From Cupriavidus sp. P-10 (GTDB lineage: Bacteria; Pseudomonadota; Gammaproteobacteria; Burkholderiales; Burkholderiaceae): a stretch of 64,000 bases of DNA. The first letter of the stretch is position 1, and every line of letters starts with the position of its first letter. The stretch spans positions 1,426,001 to 1,490,000 of the forward strand of contig NZ_AP025170.1 in the NCBI RefSeq assembly GCF_003402535.2, read 5' to 3'. This document shows, piece after piece, positions 56,798 through 64,000 of the stretch. The notes beneath the pieces were generated by a model, which was not told the origin of the DNA, did not search any database, and was given only the letters and a program-made list of their open reading frames with translations. The position numbers were made by a program, and so were the translations under genes.

Positions 56798-58018
56798 CTA
56801 GCCGGGGCGCGGCGCGCGCTCGATCGCCTCGGCGATAAAGGCGTCGACGGGTTTCGGCGCCGACCACAGGTAGCCCTGGCCGAGCGGGCAGCGCAGCGCG
56901 CGCAGGGCCGCGCGCTGACTTTCCGTTTCCACGCCTTCGGCCACGCATTCCAGCCCCAGGTCGCGCGCCATCGCGATCATGTGGCGGCAAATGGCTTCGC
57001 GCTGGCCGTGGCCGTCGATCTCCGCGACGAAATAGCGGTCCAGCTTGAGCTGGGTGAAGGGCAGGTCCGCCAGCAGCCTGAGCGTGGCAATGCCGATGCC
57101 GAAATCGTCGATCGCCACGCCGTAGCCCTTCAGCCGCAGCCGGTTCAGCGCGACCGACAGCGCCACGTCGTCACGGACGGGATACCCCTCGGTCAGTTCC
57201 ACCGTCAATGCGCGCGGCGGCACGCCGCTGGCCGCCACCAGCGTATCGAGCTGGTCCAGCACGGCGGGCCGGCACAGGGTTTGCGCCGAGGCGTTGATGC
57301 CCAGCGCAATGTCGATGCCCGCCGCGTGCAACTGCCGCTGTGCCGCCAGGCACTCGCGCGCGATGAAGGCAAAGACCGGGTCGGCGGCATCCAGCGCTTC
57401 CAGGCGCGGAATAAAGGCATCGGGACGCAACAGCCCATGGACCGGATGGCGCCAGCGCACCAGCGCTTCGGCGCCGGCCAGCCGGCCGCTGGCGAGATCG
57501 TGCTGCGGCTGCAGCATCAGCAGCAGCCCGTCGCCTGAGCGCGCCGCGGCGGTCAGCTCGGCATCGTCGGGCGACCAGGCGGGCAATTGTGCGTCGTCGC
57601 CCGGCCCGGGCGCGAGCGCGGCGGCCAGGATCTCTTCCACGGCATCGCGCGACAGCGGCTTGCGCAGCGCATGCACGCGCGCAATGCCGGCGGCATGCGC
57701 CAGGCTCCGGTTCGATTCCAGGATGTCTTCGGCCAGCGCCGTGACCCAGACCCACACCGGCGGTGCCCCGGCAAATGCCTGCGCGCCGCGGCGGTGCAGG
57801 TCGGCGATCAGTTCGGGGCCGTTGCAGCCGGGCATCTCGATGTCGCACAGTACCGCGTCGAATACCTGGCCGCCGAGCAGGGCGGCGGCCTCATTGCCGC
57901 TTTCGGCGCAAACCACGGCTTGCACGCCCAATTGCCGCAGCAGTCCCTCGGCCGCGAGCCGCTGGAACGGGTGGTCTTCGACGACGAGAATGCGCAACGT
58001 GGCGAAGCGGATCGGCAT
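56798..58018 (-). CDS. Response regulator with EAL domain (c-di-GMP phosphodiesterase)
   Basis: A protein of about 406 aa. Residues 1-125 form a receiver domain with the acidic pair VVEDH, the phospho-acceptor Asp in LCDIEMPG, the Thr in VTAL and the Lys in LRKPL. Residues 165-400 form an EAL domain with EALVRWRHP, the metal-binding Asn in GINASAQTL, the Glu in VELTEG, AIDDFGIG, LKLDR and AEGVET, so catalysis is expected. Start choice is uncertain: in-frame ATGs at 58018, 58045 and 58084 lack good ribosome-binding sites. No sensor kinase is adjacent. Confidence 0.9.
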   Translation of the reverse strand: MPIRFATLRILVVEDHPFQRLAAEGLLRQLGVQAVVCAESGNEAAALLGGQVFDAVLCDIEMPGCNGPELIADLHRRGAQAFAGAPPVWVWVTALAEDILESNRSLAHAAGIARVHALRKPLSRDAVEEILAAALAPGPGDDAQLPAWSPDDAELTAAARSGDGLLLMLQPQHDLASGRLAGAEALVRWRHPVHGLLRPDAFIPRLEALDAADPVFAFIARECLAAQRQLHAAGIDIALGINASAQTLCRPAVLDQLDTLVAASGVPPRALTVELTEGYPVRDDVALSVALNRLRLKGYGVAIDDFGIGIATLRLLADLPFTQLKLDRYFVAEIDGHGQREAICRHMIAMARDLGLECVAEGVETESQRAALRALRCPLGQGYLWSAPKPVDAFIAEAIERAPRPG

Positions 58019-58223
58019 GGGGAGGGGAGGGCGCGGCGCGCGCATCCTGGCATGGTAGCGCGGCACCGGCGCGTCGGCCAGCATGCCGGCTGGCGCTGCG
58101 GATTTGTCGCGATGATGCCGCGAAACCAGCGAAAACGCGCTGCGTTACGAATATTTGCGCTTTCCGATTCAATGACCCGCTGCCATACCCGCTACAATCG
58201 CTGCCCGTAGTTTTGAACATGGC

Positions 58224-61200
58224 ATGTCGATAATGGGTTTGGGCTGGTTCGGATTTTCGACTTTCTGGGTGGTGCCGCTGGTCTGGCGGATGGCCGGGCG
58301 CTGGCTTGCCGGCGATCGCCGGCTGGCCGGGCCGGGTTCGCTGCGTACCTGGCTGGGTACGCTGGCCGTGCTGTGTGCCAGCGCCGGCCTGGAGGCGCTC
58401 ACCAGCGGGGCCGACCCCGAGTCCACCGCGGGCGGTTCCGCCGGACGCGCGCTTGCCGGCATGTTCGGCAACCTGCTTGGCTGGACGGGTGCCTTGCTGC
58501 TGATGCTGGGGGTGCTGGCGCTGGCGGCACCCATGGTGTTCGGCGAAACCTGGCGCAGCCTGTTCGCGCGCAAGCCGCGCCACGCGGTGGCTCCCGATGC
58601 CGCGGCCGAGGAGCCGGCGCCGGCCTTCACCAATCCCTTCGCGAATCCCTTCACGCCGCAGGCGCCGCGCGACGCCGAACGCCGCGAGGCCGCTGCCGTC
58701 GCCCACGGCAACTGGAGCGCGCCGGCCCAGCGCCACCGCAGTTTCGAAGCAGTCTCGGCACGGCGCCAGCCCGCGTGGCAGCCGCCGCGGCGTACCCGTG
58801 AATCGCCGCCGCAGCCTGGCGAGATCTGGCTGCATGCTGCCGATGGCCCGACGGCGGGCAAGCCTGTGCGCGCTGCGGGAACCTCCGCTGCGGCGGGCGT
58901 TGCCCAGGCCGTTGCGCAGGCGGCGCCGGTACCGCGGCCCGCACCGGTTCCGGCCCCGACCCCGGCGCCACGCAAGCCCGCTGCAGCGCCGGCACCGGCC
59001 TCGGCGTCGGTGCCTGCGCGTCCTGCGCAACCACCGCGCGCGACCGTGGTCAGCAGCCCGTTCCGGCAGCCGCAGCCGCTGGTGCGCTCGTCGATCACGA
59101 CATTGCCGGAGGCGCAGGCCAGGGCGGCGACTACGGCGCCATTGGCTGCGCTTTCGCCTGCCGCCGTGGCTGTGCCTGAGACGGCGGCCAGCGTTGTGCA
59201 GGCAGCGGTCGAGCCGGCGACTGCCATCGCCGAGCCCGCAGTGCCGGACACGCCGGTGGCAGAGGCCACCGCGACGGTGGCAACTCACGCGATTGTGATC
59301 GAGCCCGACACCGCGGCGCCGGTAGCTGCGGTGGAGGCGGCGGCCGTGCCGCCGGCCGTTGACGAAGTCATTGCCGACACTGACGCCGCCACGCTGGCAG
59401 CGATCCGGCAGGAAGCGCTGGACCTGCTGGCCGAGTTGCAGGCGCTGGCGCGCAAGGCTATCGCGCAGCCCGCGCCAGTCCCGGAAGTCACCGAAGTCCC
59501 TGAAGTCACCGAAGCCCCGGAAAGCGCCGAGATCACGCCGGCCGTGGACGACCTTGCCGACGCAACCGCTGGTGCGGCCGATATCGATGCTTCGCCACAG
59601 GTCGAGGCAGACGAAACACAGCCGGAAAGCCAGTCAGTAGTGTCCGCCGAGCCGTCTGATGACATTGCCGATGCCGATGCCGATACCGATGCCGATGCCG
59701 TGGCACAGGCGGTTATTACCTCGGCGATGGAGGAGGGGAGCGGGGCTGCACCGGTCTCGGCCGACCCCGTCGCTGACCGGGACACGGAAACGCCGATGGA
59801 CGGTAACGGCCTCGTAGGCGAAGCCCTTGCCGATACGGAAACAGTTGAAGCTGCTGGCGAGGCGGAGGTTGTTGAGGCCGCTGGGGTCGTTGAAGCCGCT
59901 GCGGTTGTTGAGGCCGCCGAGGTCGTTGAACCTGCTGAGGTTGTGGAGGCCGCTGAACCCGCTGAGGTAGTAGAGGCAGTAGAGGCAGTTGACTCTGTTG
60001 AAACAGTCGAGTCATCTGCGGCCACCGAGCCTGAGGAAGAGGTAGCGGCCACCGTGGTCGAGGCGGCAGCAGAACCTGCAGAAGCCACCGCCGTAGCCGA
60101 GCCGGCAACGCCCGAGATCGCCTTGCCCGTGGCCAAGCCCCGCATCGTCCTGCCGGCCGTGGTCGGCCGGACGGTGCCGCTGGCCGCGACACAGCTCGCT
60201 CCCGCACCCGCACCCGCCCCGGCTCCCGCCCCGGCTCCCGCCCCGGCTCCCGCCCCGGCTCCCGCCCCGGCTCACGTGCCGCCCGCTCCCCGCCCGCCGG
60301 TGGACTACCGCCTGCCGCCCGCCGACCTGCTGGAAAACCAGGTCGACAGCGGCGAACAGGTGTCGGAAGAACGCTTGCGCGAAACCGGTGAACTGATCGC
60401 GCAGCGGCTGGCCGAGTTCAAGGTGCCCGTCGCCGTGGTCGGCGCCGATGCCGGCCCGGTCATCACGCGCTTCGAGGTAGAGCCCGCCATGGGCGTGCGT
60501 GGCGCGCAAGTCGTCGGCCTGATGAAGGACCTGGCCCGCGCGCTCGGCGTGACCTCGATCCGCGTGGTCGAGACCATCCCCGGCAAGACCTGCATGGGCC
60601 TGGAGCTGCCCAATGCGCGCCGGCAGATGATCCGGCTGTCCGAGATCGTCAAGGCCGCCTCGTTCCAGGCGCACCATTCGCGCCTGGTGCTGGCGATGGG
60701 CAAGGACATCACCGGCAACCCGGTGGTCACCGACCTGGCGCGCGCGCCGCACTTGCTGGTGGCAGGTACCACCGGCTCGGGCAAGTCGGTCGCGGTCAAC
60801 GCGATGATCCTGTCGATGCTGTACAAGGCCACGCCGGAAGAAGTGCGCCTGATCATGATCGACCCCAAGATGCTCGAGTTGTCGGTCTATGAGGGCATTC
60901 CGCACCTGCTGTCGCCGGTGGTAACCGACATGAAGCAGGCCGCGCACGCGCTTAACTGGTGCGTCGGCGAGATGGAAAAGCGCTACAAGCTGATGTCGGC
61001 GCTGGGCGTTCGCAACCTGGCCGGCTACAACCAGAAGATCCGCGCCGCCGAGGCTGCCGAGCGCAAGGTGCCCAACCCGTTCTCGCTGACGCCGGAGGCG
61101 CCCGAGCCGCTGTCGAGGCTGCCGATGATCGTGGTGGTGATCGATGAACTGGCCGACCTGATGATGGTCGCCGGCAAAAAGATCGAAGAACTGATCGCGC

Positions 61201-61784
61201 GCCTGGCCCAGAAGGCCCGCGCCGCCGGCATTCACCTGATCCTGGCGACGCAGCGCCCGTCGGTCGACGTGATCACGGGGCTGATCAAGGCCAATATCCC
61301 GACGCGGGTGGCATTCCAGGTCTCGTCCAAGATCGATTCGCGCACCATCCTCGACCAGATGGGCGCTGAAAGCCTGCTGGGCCAGGGCGACATGCTGTTC
61401 CTGCCGCCGGGCACCGGCTACCCGCAGCGCGTGCATGGCGCCTTCGTCGCCGACGAGGAAGTGCACCGCGTGGTGGAGCACTGGAAGCAGTTCGGCGAGC
61501 CGGACTACGATGAAGCCATCCTGGCCGGCGACCCGGCCGAAGCCAGCAGCGCCGACCTGTTCGGCGAGGGCGGCGGCGATGGCGAAGCCGACCCGCTGTA
61601 CGACGAAGCCGCGTCCTTCGTGCTGACCAGCCGGCGCGCCTCGATCTCCGCGGTGCAGCGCCAGCTGCGCATCGGCTACAACCGCGCGGCGCGGCTGATC
61701 GAGCAGATGGAAGCCGCCGGGCTGGTGTCGCCGATGGGCCGCAACGGCGCGCGCGACGTGCTGGCGCCGGGGCCGGCGGACTGA
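58224..61784 (+). CDS. ftsK: DNA translocase FtsK with a long Ala/Pro/Glu-rich linker
   Basis: Septal DNA pump that helps clear and dimer-resolve chromosomes. The 1186-aa protein has about three N-terminal membrane segments (near residues 5-22, 41-60, 80-104), a linker of about 550 residues rich in Ala, Pro, Glu and Val, then the motor domain: alpha region [15 protein letters not shown], Walker [25 protein letters not shown], Walker [15 protein letters not shown] and the [11 protein letters not shown] block. The C-terminal gamma winged helix is [20 protein letters not shown] in part. The first membrane helix of most FtsK proteins seems to be absent: an in-frame stop lies at 58173. A TACAAT box at 58193-58198 could be the -10. 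Confidence 0.93.
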   Translation: MSIMGLGWFGFSTFWVVPLVWRMAGRWLAGDRRLAGPGSLRTWLGTLAVLCASAGLEALTSGADPESTAGGSAGRALAGMFGNLLGWTGALLLMLGVLALAAPMVFGETWRSLFARKPRHAVAPDAAAEEPAPAFTNPFANPFTPQAPRDAERREAAAVAHGNWSAPAQRHRSFEAVSARRQPAWQPPRRTRESPPQPGEIWLHAADGPTAGKPVRAAGTSAAAGVAQAVAQAAPVPRPAPVPAPTPAPRKPAAAPAPASASVPARPAQPPRATVVSSPFRQPQPLVRSSITTLPEAQARAATTAPLAALSPAAVAVPETAASVVQAAVEPATAIAEPAVPDTPVAEATATVATHAIVIEPDTAAPVAAVEAAAVPPAVDEVIADTDAATLAAIRQEALDLLAELQALARKAIAQPAPVPEVTEVPEVTEAPESAEITPAVDDLADATAGAADIDASPQVEADETQPESQSVVSAEPSDDIADADADTDADAVAQAVITSAMEEGSGAAPVSADPVADRDTETPMDGNGLVGEALADTETVEAAGEAEVVEAAGVVEAAAVVEAAEVVEPAEVVEAAEPAEVVEAVEAVDSVETVESSAATEPEEEVAATVVEAAAEPAEATAVAEPATPEIALPVAKPRIVLPAVVGRTVPLAATQLAPAPAPAPAPAPAPAPAPAPAPAPAHVPPAPRPPVDYRLPPADLLENQVDSGEQVSEERLRETGELIAQRLAEFKVPVAVVGADAGPVITRFEVEPAMGVRGAQVVGLMKDLARALGVTSIRVVETIPGKTCMGLELPNARRQMIRLSEIVKAASFQAHHSRLVLAMGKDITGNPVVTDLARAPHLLVAGTTGSGKSVAVNAMILSMLYKATPEEVRLIMIDPKMLELSVYEGIPHLLSPVVTDMKQAAHALNWCVGEMEKRYKLMSALGVRNLAGYNQKIRAAEAAERKVPNPFSLTPEAPEPLSRLPMIVVVIDELADLMMVAGKKIEELIARLAQKARAAGIHLILATQRPSVDVITGLIKANIPTRVAFQVSSKIDSRTILDQMGAESLLGQGDMLFLPPGTGYPQRVHGAFVADEEVHRVVEHWKQFGEPDYDEAILAGDPAEASSADLFGEGGGDGEADPLYDEAASFVLTSRRASISAVQRQLRIGYNRAARLIEQMEAAGLVSPMGRNGARDVLAPGPAD
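60221..60273. repeat. 12-bp tandem repeat in the ftsK linker
   Basis: GGCTCCCGCCCC is repeated 4.4 times and encodes an (Ala-Pro) run. It lies just before the motor domain. The nearby linker DNA also has shorter repeats of GAGGCCGCTG- and GCCGAT-type (around 59660-59990). Copy number is likely to vary between strains without shifting the frame. Confidence 0.9.
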
Positions 61785-61810
61785 CGCAACGTTACCTGCC
61801 GGAGAACGCG

Positions 61811-62176
61811 ATGGCGCTCGAGCATGGAAGCCTGCTGGCCGATGTGCCGGTGAACCTGATGGAAGAAGTGTTCCAGCCGCTGCTGGCGCGGCCGGGCCTG
61901 AAGATCGAGCGGATCGTCTCCAACGGGCAGGCCAGTCCGCAAGGGTCCTGGTATGACAGCGCGGAAGGGGAATGGGTGTTGCTGGTCAGCGGCAGTGCCG
62001 CGCTGGAAGTGGAAGGCGAGCCGGCATTGCGGGTGATGCAGCCGGGGCAATGGCTGCATCTGCCCGCGCATTGCCGGCATCGGGTGGCGTGGACGGATGC
62101 GGCGCAGCCTACGGTGTGGCTGGCCGTGCATTACGATGCCGCCGACAAGGCGGCTGCGCCTCAGCGCGCTGACTGA
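61811..62176 (+). CDS. Cupin-domain protein
   Basis: A 121-aa single cupin. It has EGEWVLLVSGSAALEVEGEPALRV in pieces (EGEWVLLVSGSA; ALEVEGE), then GQWLHLPAHCRHRV, with His residues that could bind a metal. Its first cupin motif lacks the usual two His (it begins WYDSAEGEW), so metal binding is uncertain. It follows ftsK by 26 bases, with GCCGGAGAA upstream. Its last 16 bases overlap the end of the convergent AhpD-like gene. Confidence 0.85.
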   Translation: MALEHGSLLADVPVNLMEEVFQPLLARPGLKIERIVSNGQASPQGSWYDSAEGEWVLLVSGSAALEVEGEPALRVMQPGQWLHLPAHCRHRVAWTDAAQPTVWLAVHYDAADKAAAPQRAD

Positions 62177-62757
62177 TCCGGAAACACCGGCTCCCCCAGA
62201 TTCAGCATCAACCGGTTCGCCCACGCAAAGATTGCAACCGAGTGGATCAGGTCTAGGATCTCCGCATCCGACACCCCCACATCGCGCAGCGGCTTGAGCT
62301 GTGCCGCCGTCACCTCCGCCGGCCGCTCCGTCAGTTCGATCGAGAACTGCGCGATCGCCTTTTCCCGCGCCGTGGTGCCCGCCGTGCGCGGGTCCTCGAA
62401 CACCTCCTTGATCACGTCGTTGCGCTTGGCCAGTTGCTCGAAGCGCTGTGCATGCACCGATGCGCAATACACACAGCCATTGATGCGCGACACCACCGTG
62501 GTGGCCAGCTCGCGCTCGGCGCGCGGCATGCCGCCGGGCGCGTACATGATGGCGTTGAAAGCGGTGGAACGCTGGCGCAGGATCTCGGGCTGGTGCACCA
62601 GGAAGCGGTAATAGTCCTGCACCTTGGCCTTGGGATGGCTTTCTTCGAGAACGGCAATCTGCTCGGGCGTGGCCTGGTCCAGTTCGACGATATCGAGCCA
62701 GGCCTTCCAGTCCAGCACTTCATTGGTAAAACCGTGGGATTGGATGATCTCGCTCAT
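62161..62757 (-). CDS. Alkylhydroperoxidase-domain (CMD/AhpD-fold) protein
   Basis: A 198-aa protein of the carboxymuconolactone decarboxylase fold. The redox motif is NGCVYCASVHAQRF, where the CxxC and His match the AhpD/peroxidase-related type. Its pairing with the next gene fits the Avi_7169/Avi_7170 pair of such proteins, from memory. It overlaps that gene by 4 bases. It probably reduces peroxides using a thiol donor. Confidence 0.88.
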   Translation of the reverse strand: MSEIIQSHGFTNEVLDWKAWLDIVELDQATPEQIAVLEESHPKAKVQDYYRFLVHQPEILRQRSTAFNAIMYAPGGMPRAERELATTVVSRINGCVYCASVHAQRFEQLAKRNDVIKEVFEDPRTAGTTAREKAIAQFSIELTERPAEVTAAQLKPLRDVGVSDAEILDLIHSVAIFAWANRLMLNLGEPVFPDQSAR

Positions 62758-63287
62758 GCCTGGGCTCCTGCGTTGTCATTCAAGTCCTTCAGGGCGTCCA
62801 GTCCGGCGACGAGGCGGACCTGGTACGACAGGAAGGCAATCAGCTGCGCCAGCGTAACCACGGCGGGCGTGCTCAGGCCCGCGGCGGGCAGCGCCTGCAG
62901 CGCGGCCTGGTCGCCTTCGACGGGCTTTTCGATCAGCGTGCGGGTGAAAACGAGTATCGCGTGCAGGCGCGGGTCGGCGATGTCCTGCGGCTGCCCTTCG
63001 GCGGCGGCGCGCACCTGCGCGGCTTCGGCGCCGAGTTGTTCCAGCCGCGCGCGGTAGTGCGCCGCCAGCGCCGCGGACGGCGTCAGCCGTGCCGCGTACA
63101 GCGCGACCAGCAGGCGTTCTGCGAGCGACAGGCCGGGCAGGGCCGGGTCGAACAGGGCGTCATAGCTGCCTTGCGTGGCGGCCACGACCTTGTTGCGCTG
63201 GTGGCGCAGCGCATGGGTGGCGCTGCCGGGCGCCAGGCCGGTGAGCTGGTCGATCAGGTCGACCGCGGGGGCGGAGGTCTGGGTCAT
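62754..63287 (-). CDS. CMD-domain protein without the redox CxxC
   Basis: A 177-aa helical protein of the same CMD-like family as its neighbour, but no CxxC is present and the sequence contains no Cys at all, so it is unlikely to act as a peroxidase. Visible blocks are LPGLSLAERLLVALYAARL and LAQLIAFLSYQVRLVAG. Its stop overlaps the start of the AhpD-like gene (ATGA), suggesting the two form a complex. It probably pairs with the flavoprotein gene upstream. Confidence 0.8.
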   Translation of the reverse strand: MTQTSAPAVDLIDQLTGLAPGSATHALRHQRNKVVAATQGSYDALFDPALPGLSLAERLLVALYAARLTPSAALAAHYRARLEQLGAEAAQVRAAAEGQPQDIADPRLHAILVFTRTLIEKPVEGDQAALQALPAAGLSTPAVVTLAQLIAFLSYQVRLVAGLDALKDLNDNAGAQA

Positions 63288-63327
63288 CGGACTCTCTTGG
63301 TTCGGGTATCGGTTCAAAGGGTTACGG

Positions 63328-64000
63328 TCAGGCCTGCGCGGTGCGCAGTGCCGGCGGCAGCGCCGGGGTCCATTCGTCGCCGAAGACTTCAGGTTCGGCA
63401 AAGGCCTGCAGCGCTGCGTAGTGCAGTTCGACGTCTTCCTGGTACAGCAGCGCGGCGATGCCCTGGCCGAGCCGGCGCGCGCCGTCGCTGATCGCCGGGA
63501 TATCGCCGGAAATGGTGCCGTGCGACAGCGCCGCCGGGTAGCAGAAGCAGTGGATACGCGACAGGCCCGGGCACGCGCCCGGGGTTTTTTCCTGGAATTC
63601 AAAGGATTCGCCCAGGTCCGGCGAATCGGACAGTTCGCGGTCTTCCTGCCCTGCCGGCGGCACGTAGCGGTCGCGCCAGTAGCGGATATGCGGGGCAAAG
63701 GCGGCAAATTCCCGCCGCGTATCCAGGTCAATGCGGAAGCCGGTCGAGAAGATCAGGAAATCGAGTTCGAAGGTGCCTTGCGGCGTCCTGGCGACGAGCA
63801 CGTCGCCACGCATTTCGACCGATTCCAGCGCCGCGCCCAGGTTGAAATGCGCATTGGCATGACCCGACACGCGCAGCGTGCTGCCGCGCGGCGGCGGCAC
63901 CTGCTCGGCGTTGATGTAATGGCGCAGCCGCCATTTCCAGGCATCCGGCAGGCCATAGTGGCCGTGGGTCAGGCCCGGGTTGCCGGCGCCCTTGCTCTTG
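63328..64000 (-). CDS. FAD/NAD(P)-binding oxidoreductase, C-terminal part (5' end outside window)
   Basis: The visible 223 codons are the C-terminal part of a flavin-dependent oxidoreductase. The block DFLIFSTGFRIDLDTR resembles the ATGF motif of flavin monooxygenases, here with Ser for Ala, followed by RIHCFCYPAALSHG. The gene begins outside the window. It lies 40 bases upstream of the CMD-domain gene in the same direction, so the three genes probably form one operon. Confidence 0.8.
   Translation of the reverse strand, partial: KSKGAGNPGLTHGHYGLPDAWKWRLRHYINAEQVPPPRGSTLRVSGHANAHFNLGAALESVEMRGDVLVARTPQGTFELDFLIFSTGFRIDLDTRREFAAFAPHIRYWRDRYVPPAGQEDRELSDSPDLGESFEFQEKTPGACPGLSRIHCFCYPAALSHGTISGDIPAISDGARRLGQGIAALLYQEDVELHYAALQAFAEPEVFGDEWTPALPPALRTAQA

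Noticed and set aside
58018..58223. Frameshifted start of ftsK carrying the first membrane helix
   Set aside because: Frames upstream of 58224 show stops and no hydrophobic segment; the region looks like a promoter.

Overview
This is about 64 kb of a high-G+C beta-proteobacterial chromosome. Gene content, gene order and protein style point to Cupriavidus/Ralstonia, most like the Cupriavidus necator lineage. The clues are paired beta-oxidation genes, Bug-type binding proteins, a DenD/LtnD/Otn tetronate cluster, and a purL-ppiC-bolA-yciB-msrB-selO block. The assignment is by recognition only; no database was searched. No rRNA, tRNA, CRISPR array, transposase or phage gene was seen.

Layout. (1) 1-6.7 kb: the 3' end of purL; an intergenic inverted repeat of about 0.8 kb; then a leftward housekeeping block (msrB, yciB, bolA, a parvulin and a small hypothetical gene) and selO. 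(2) 7-14 kb: an acyl-CoA synthetase and a complete branched-chain-amino-acid-type ABC transporter (binding protein, two permeases, two ATPases). (3) 14-16.7 kb: a TonB-dependent siderophore receptor behind a strong promoter with a likely Fur box. (4) 17-29.6 kb: a rightward lipid-catabolism cluster with a two-domain hydratase/dehydrogenase, nicotinamidase, thiolase, acyl-CoA dehydrogenase, two SDRs, thioesterase, MDR oxidoreductase, aldolase-II protein, GST-like protein and epoxide-hydrolase-like enzyme. (5) 29.7-34.3 kb: a macrodomain protein, Fe-alcohol dehydrogenase, HSL-type esterase, Bug protein and thioesterase.

(6) 34.4-36.2 kb: an AT-richer three-gene insert that looks like an orphan type VI secretion cargo module: a PAAR spike protein, a putative L,D-transpeptidase-like effector and a small exported protein that is probably its immunity factor. 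The three genes are joined by two 4-base ATGA overlaps. This is the most interesting part of the window.

(7) 36.3-43.4 kb: a complete leftward D-erythronate/L-threonate catabolic cluster (GntR regulator, ltnD, otnK, otnC, MFS transporter, otnI, denD). (8) 43.5-52.3 kb: GNAT, NRDE, DUF4936 and ygfZ genes, then the conserved mltG-tmk-holB-PilZ-GNAT-tatD-ankyrin-YkvA run. (9) 52.3-64 kb: egtB, azoR with a divergent LysR gene, DoxX, a DUF4136 lipoprotein, a REC-EAL protein, a long ftsK, a cupin, and a carboxymuconolactone-decarboxylase-fold pair followed by a truncated flavoprotein gene.

A regulatory theme links regions 2, 4 and 5. Near-identical 22-23-base sites (core GAACRAYCGT followed by CTAT) lie before the acyl-CoA synthetase, before the fadB-like gene, and between the Fe-ADH and esterase genes. 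This suggests one TetR-type fatty-acid regulator, encoded elsewhere, controls all three units.
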